Assembly: GCF_030247185.1 (NCBI RefSeq)
Contig: NC_080572.1
Coordinates: 32,410,971-32,474,970 of the forward strand
From: Malaya genurostris
Taxonomy: Eukaryota > Arthropoda > Insecta > Diptera > Culicidae
Direction of reading: 5' to 3'
DNA: 64,000 nt
Made by a program: the position numbers and the translations under genes
Notes under the pieces: generated by a model
Databases searched by the model: none
What the model saw: the letters and a program-made list of their open reading frames with translations, nothing else
Told to the model about the DNA's origin: nothing
Part shown: positions 60,651 to 64,000 of the stretch, piece by piece
How positions within the stretch are numbered: position 1 is the stretch's first letter
How the letters are laid out: each line of letters opens with the position of its first letter

Positions 60651-61419
60651 CAATATTTAATTCTGATTCAGACACTGAAAAAGTCTACAAATGGTAGACG
60701 AAATGCGCATCTGTCTGAAATACGAAGGAAAATTTATAGAATCAGAAGAAATAATTTTTCGAGATTTTGTTTCATAAAAATAGTTTTTTAGACGAAATCT
60801 GTTTCGTCCAATTGGCGCTTAGACATTATCTTTCGGTGCAAAAGCAAAAAGTGTTTTGGAAATAGCATTAACTTTATGTCTGCCTAGCGGTTTATGTTGA
60901 GTCGCTGGATCGCGCTTGCAGTTCAACATAAACTGCTACGCATTGATGAGTCAAAGACGAAACGTACAACCAATTTGTGTTTTTTCATGTTTTGCATTCC
61001 ACTCTTTTTAGTGAACTAATGTACAATACCTTGAAAGACCTATTGTCTCTTCATATTATAATAAAGGTGTCTATTTTCTCTCTTTTTAGGTATTCCCCGT
61101 CATATGTGTCTAAAAACCCTGCAAAAGCTTGTCCAATGTTTTAGTATCGGAGCGAAGAATTGACTGGACAATCTGATAAATTTCTTTCCTTAATACCGCA
61201 TCCAGGTGATCACCCTTAGCAATAATTCGAAGGAAATCACGAGAAAGTTTTCATAGCTGTTGTATAAAAAAGATAATAATAAATATTCAGTGAGTGAAGA
61301 AATTTTGTTGAAGTTAGCGCTTAGATCATTGAATTAAAGCCACTTCAAGCAGGATTTTTAATTATCAAATAGTCATATCTGCTGAAAAGTGTACAAGAGT
61401 CAACTGTAAAAATGGTAGC
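60651..61419. other. Unassigned AT-rich DNA
   Basis: Between the hAT-like element and the LINE fragment. No gene is seen. The right part may belong to the LINE but is too decayed to align. Confidence 0.35.
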
Positions 61420-61458
61420 ATCAGAAAAACGAAATTTATCCCGGAACACCTAGGCTCG

Positions 61459-62954
61459 ATGGAAATCCCAAAAATATTTACAAGTAAGTTCAGGCATATT
61501 AACTCTGAGAAAATATTTTACACAAACGGATCACGAATTAAGGAAGCTGTTGGGTTTAATATATTCAACAATAATGTTTCGGCTTTATTTAGGATTCAAG
61601 AACTAGCATCTGTTTATATAACAGAGTTAGCAGCAGTTCATTATAGTTTGAGTGTAATCGTCACCAAGGATGGCTTTTATCGTATCAAAGAACGTTCACT
61701 GGCAACTCTTCACACGATTGAATCAGTGCCATCAAATGGAAACGGAAATCATCGCAACAACAAAAACCCGGAATGGCTAATTTAACATAGAATCGACACC
61801 AGTGCGAGAGCGAATTTCTCTCGATAACATTTCGAAGAATCAAAGGTTAGCACGCTGCTGTGGGGATCCTCTCTGAAGCAGCAAACGGTCGCTTATTCTC
61901 GTTTCGCGATCCGAATCTATTTGTGCAGTTGATAATTGCGAGAGAATCACTTTGCTATTGCCGCTTATTCTAACTTTGTGCATATAACCTTTGTATAAGT
62001 TGTGTATATGAAAATGTCTGTGAATGTTCCACACAAGGGTTTTGAAATATTGCAACCTAGTACGAGAATCATCAAGTTGAATCATCGATTCGATTTTCTG
62101 CGATAATTGTCAACTTGCGATTCTCTCTTGGGAAATTCCACACAGCAACGATCATTATCAGACTGTAAATTTTTTTTAATGGCGTGAAATACTCAGAGTA
62201 TGAAGTGGAGCGACGAAATGTAGCAAAATTCTCTCACGGTTCATGCATTGAGAGACTTGAGTTTTTGTAGCATCTTCTATCGGATTGAAAATGTTGTATA
62301 CAATATTGATAGCAATATAGCAGCTTCTGTCAAATTTTCGGCAATCACCAACACTGATCGTCACATTATCTCCAAACCATTATTTTCTCTTCACAGATAG
62401 TCGGAGTGCAATTGAAGCTATTCGCTCGAACGCTGCTGACAAAAAAACCGTTTTTCTTGAACAAAATAAAACAGTGCCTGAACGACATATTGAATAATAA
62501 TTATCAAAACACAATTGTTTGGATCCCGGCTCATTGCTCCATTCCAGGTAATGAAAGAGCCGATATTTTAGCCAAACGTGGTGCTATTGAGGGTAAAGAT
62601 GATTTGGGTCGGTGGATGCACTTAATTATTCCAAAAATATCGACAAAGGCATGGTTCAGGAGACTGGATGTGTGTAGGGATTTCATTCATGTGATGTTCA
62701 GACTCATGTTCAATCACTACCCGCTAGTTGCACATCTCCTTCGAATTGGACTTTCCGAGACTAATCATTGTGCTTGTGGTGAAGTTTATCGCGATATTGA
62801 TCATGTCGTTTGGACATGCGCGGAGTATCGTGATTTCATATCTCAACTAATAAATTCCTTGCGTACTCAAGGTAGACTATCCAATGTCCCAGTTCGCGAC
62901 ATTCTTGCTTGTCGTGACCTAACATACATCTTTATCATTTCATTAAGTTCATAG
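61459..62954 (+). pseudogene. LINE RNase H and C-terminal region, interrupted
   Basis: Part 1 (61459-61664): IFYTNGSRIKEAVGFNI (first catalytic position, D changed to N in TDGS), and ITELAAVHYSLSVI (the conserved catalytic Glu region). Part 2 resumes after the inserted element at 62365 with LFTDSRSAIEAIRS (third acidic residue, TDS), shifts frame at an A-run near 62445, and continues IVWIPAHCSIPGNERADILA with KRGA (the fourth, NERAD). The C-terminal part has HCACGEVYRDIDHVVWTCAEY, a C-X1-C-X8-H-X4-C arrangement usual at LINE C-termini. The stop is at 62954. Excising the insert together with one duplication leaves the reading frame continuous, so part 1 and part 2 were one domain. The D-to-N change and the A-run frameshift show further decay. 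Confidence 0.8.
61657..62364. mobile_element. hAT-like MITE inserted in the LINE RNase H
   Basis: An exact 8-bp duplication ATCGTCAC lies at 61657-61664 and 62357-62364. The 692-bp core (61665-62356) has ends CAAGGATGGCTTTTATCG and, reversed, CAGTGTTGGTGATTGCCG, imperfect but of the hAT form CA-N-N-G-N-TGG. Subterminal GAGAG-AATTT phrases occur in both orientations (about 61808 and 62235). No transposase is encoded. The interrupted reading frame proves it is an insertion. Confidence 0.85.
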
Positions 62955-63163
62955 GAGTTCCAATTTGAACTTTATTTTATGTTAGACCCCTTTCTATTTC
63001 ATGAGTTCAACCAATATTCAGCTTTATTATATGAATAAAAGTGATGAACTGATACAAAAAAACCTGAAATAGTTATAAGATCATGTACAAAATAAATGTA
63101 TTTTATTTAATGTAATTTATAATAGCAAATCGCTTGATAAAAACAGTGTTTAGATTCACTAAT

Positions 63164-63237
63164 GAATACCAACATACTAATATAATATTGAATACATACT
63201 AATATGATATTGAATACCAACATACTAATATGAAATG
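63164..63237. repeat. Short tandem repeat, three units
   Basis: Units of 26, 22 and 26 bp, beginning GAATACCAACATACTAATAT (the middle one lacks CAAC). AT-rich and non-coding. Confidence 0.8.
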
Positions 63238-63253
63238 TATTAGGTTTGAAGTA

Positions 63254-63775
63254 AGGAAGAGTGTTTGGTTACCGGTACACATTTATTTTAAGCTCATAAC
63301 TTCTGACTTAGTGCACATTATGCGGACAGCTATACATCAATGGAAAGCTAAAGTCCCTAGCTAACAACTAATTAAGAAACTAAGTTGATTCATTTGATTG
63401 AAAAAAACTATATTATCAATTTAGTAAAGTGGTAAATTGTGGCCATTTCATTTGGGTTTTGGACAAAAGTCTTCATTATCTGATGGTGACTTCGCCTAGG
63501 CTCTCTTGGCCGATGATTTGGATGGTGACGCCTTTAGGTCGGTCTTTCACGTTTTTTCTTAGCCGGAGCATCTTTGGCTTCCTTCCTCTCGACAGCAGCC
63601 TGCAGAGCACTGACAATTTTTCACGATTTGTCGAAAAAAATGGAGTGCCGGTAACCGAAATCGGTAGACATTTTGAAAATGACAAACAAAAATTTTTGGT
63701 TGCGAAAATTTTGGTAATATCCGGTACTAAATCAGTACATAGATCGATTTCACCTCATAGATATTCAATCAACTT
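63254..63775 (-). mobile_element. TA-duplicating inverted-repeat transposon, copy 2 (partial)
   Basis: The end AGGAAGAGTGTTTGGTTACC, preceded by TA (63252-63253), matches the right end of 43363-44491. The inverted body matches it through CTTCTGACTTAG, GGAAAGCTAAAGTCCC and the coding segment KGVTIQIIGQESLGEVTIR. Relative to copy 1, the stretch corresponding to 43690-44100 is replaced by a different segment with a Lys/Arg-rich frame (AKDAPAKKKRERP). Homology to the left end stops near 63775 and the left inverted repeat is not seen. Confidence 0.65.
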
Positions 63776-63887
63776 ACCTTTCCGATTGAGGCTCTTCAAT
63801 TTATGATACTATAAAATGATTCAGAAAAAACTGTTATGTTGATTTTCACGCAATTAAAATTTGCTTCATATCGAAATATAATTATCA

Positions 63888-64000
63888 GGGGACGGGTATA
63901 GCGTGATGGGTAAGTCGATACCTTCCACGCAGCCCGCCTGGGTTCGATTCTAAACCCCGCACATAGGGTCAGGAAATGTTTCTGACCCGAAGTGGCGAAT
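63888..64000 (+). mobile_element. tRNA-derived SINE, cut by the window edge
   Basis: It begins GGGGACGGGTATAGCGTGAT. The A box TAGCGTGATGG (63898-63908) and the B box GGTTCGATTC (63941-63950) are well formed, followed by CCCCGCACATAG and a perfect 7-bp stem, GGGTCAG (63966-63972) with CTGACCC (63982-63988). It continues beyond the window. This is the best-preserved of three copies (the others are at 891 and 15311). Confidence 0.8.

Larger units (their letters stand above)
61420..63060 (+). mobile_element. 5'-truncated LINE with RNase H domain, split by a MITE
   Basis: This contains the 3' part of a non-LTR retrotransposon: the RNase H domain, a C-terminal Cys/His motif and about 100 bp of 3' untranslated sequence ending in an A-rich stretch (about 63050). 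A 692-bp hAT-like element (61665-62356) lies within it. The reverse transcriptase is not present. A related fragment is at 22058-22334. An RNase H after the reverse transcriptase is typical of the I/R1/LOA-type groups of LINEs. Confidence 0.75.

Overview
This window looks like nuclear DNA from an insect, most likely a mosquito (Culicidae, culicine-like). It is AT-rich, with no operons, ribosome-binding sites or dense genes. The interspersed repeats resemble those I associate with mosquito genomes: tRNA-derived SINEs, Helitrons with a TC(TA)n start and a CTAG end, non-LTR retrotransposons, an irritans-type mariner, and long repeats carrying (CA)n tracts. The taxonomic call is by recollection of repeat types, not by a search. 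No complete host protein-coding gene can be recognised. The spaces between transposons look like intergenic or long-intron DNA, with some CpG-richer, less repetitive blocks (about 9.8-10.3, 13.4-14.2, 24-26.4, 31-33.5, 39.2-42.5 and 50.8-53.6 kb) that may be regulatory or exonic.

Layout. 0-16 kb: mostly unassigned DNA with an ORF1-only retroposon (3960-5121, 12-bp target duplication), SINE copies and fragments of a modular repeat family called F1 here. 16-23 kb: a dead Tc1/mariner-type transposase relic, a 1.9-kb F2 repeat, a Helitron (18967-21852) containing a broken LINE reverse transcriptase, an RNase H fragment, and a 0.46-kb element with TTAA target duplications. 23-34 kb: mostly unassigned, with a LINE endonuclease scrap, a dispersed repeat and an (AAT)n tract. 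34-39 kb: an F1 copy, an F2 copy, and a second ORF1-only retroposon inserted at the end of that F2 copy. 39-43 kb: unassigned, including a CpG-rich block. 43-48 kb: a 1.1-kb TA-duplicating inverted-repeat element, a recent 129-bp tandem duplication, a tRNA-derived SINE, and an F1 copy with a 285-bp (CA)n tract and a 24-bp minisatellite. 48.8-50.1 kb: a complete mariner with an uninterrupted 348-residue transposase, the only convincingly intact gene here. 50-54 kb: unassigned, then a second transposase relic. 54.6-56.5 kb: a third F2 copy. 59.9-64 kb: two hAT-like non-autonomous elements, one splitting the RNase H domain of a LINE with an exact 8-bp duplication, a second copy of the 1.1-kb element family, and a SINE at the edge.

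The coding parts are selfish-element proteins rather than a pathway. They include the mariner transposase (cut and paste), LINE endonuclease, reverse transcriptase and RNase H fragments (target-primed retrotransposition), and a zinc-knuckle ORF1 protein (RNA binding). The points most worth following up are the ORF1-only retroposon family, the F1/F2 repeats whose two ends carry matching motifs within each family, the intact mariner, and the nested insertions that let events be ordered in time.
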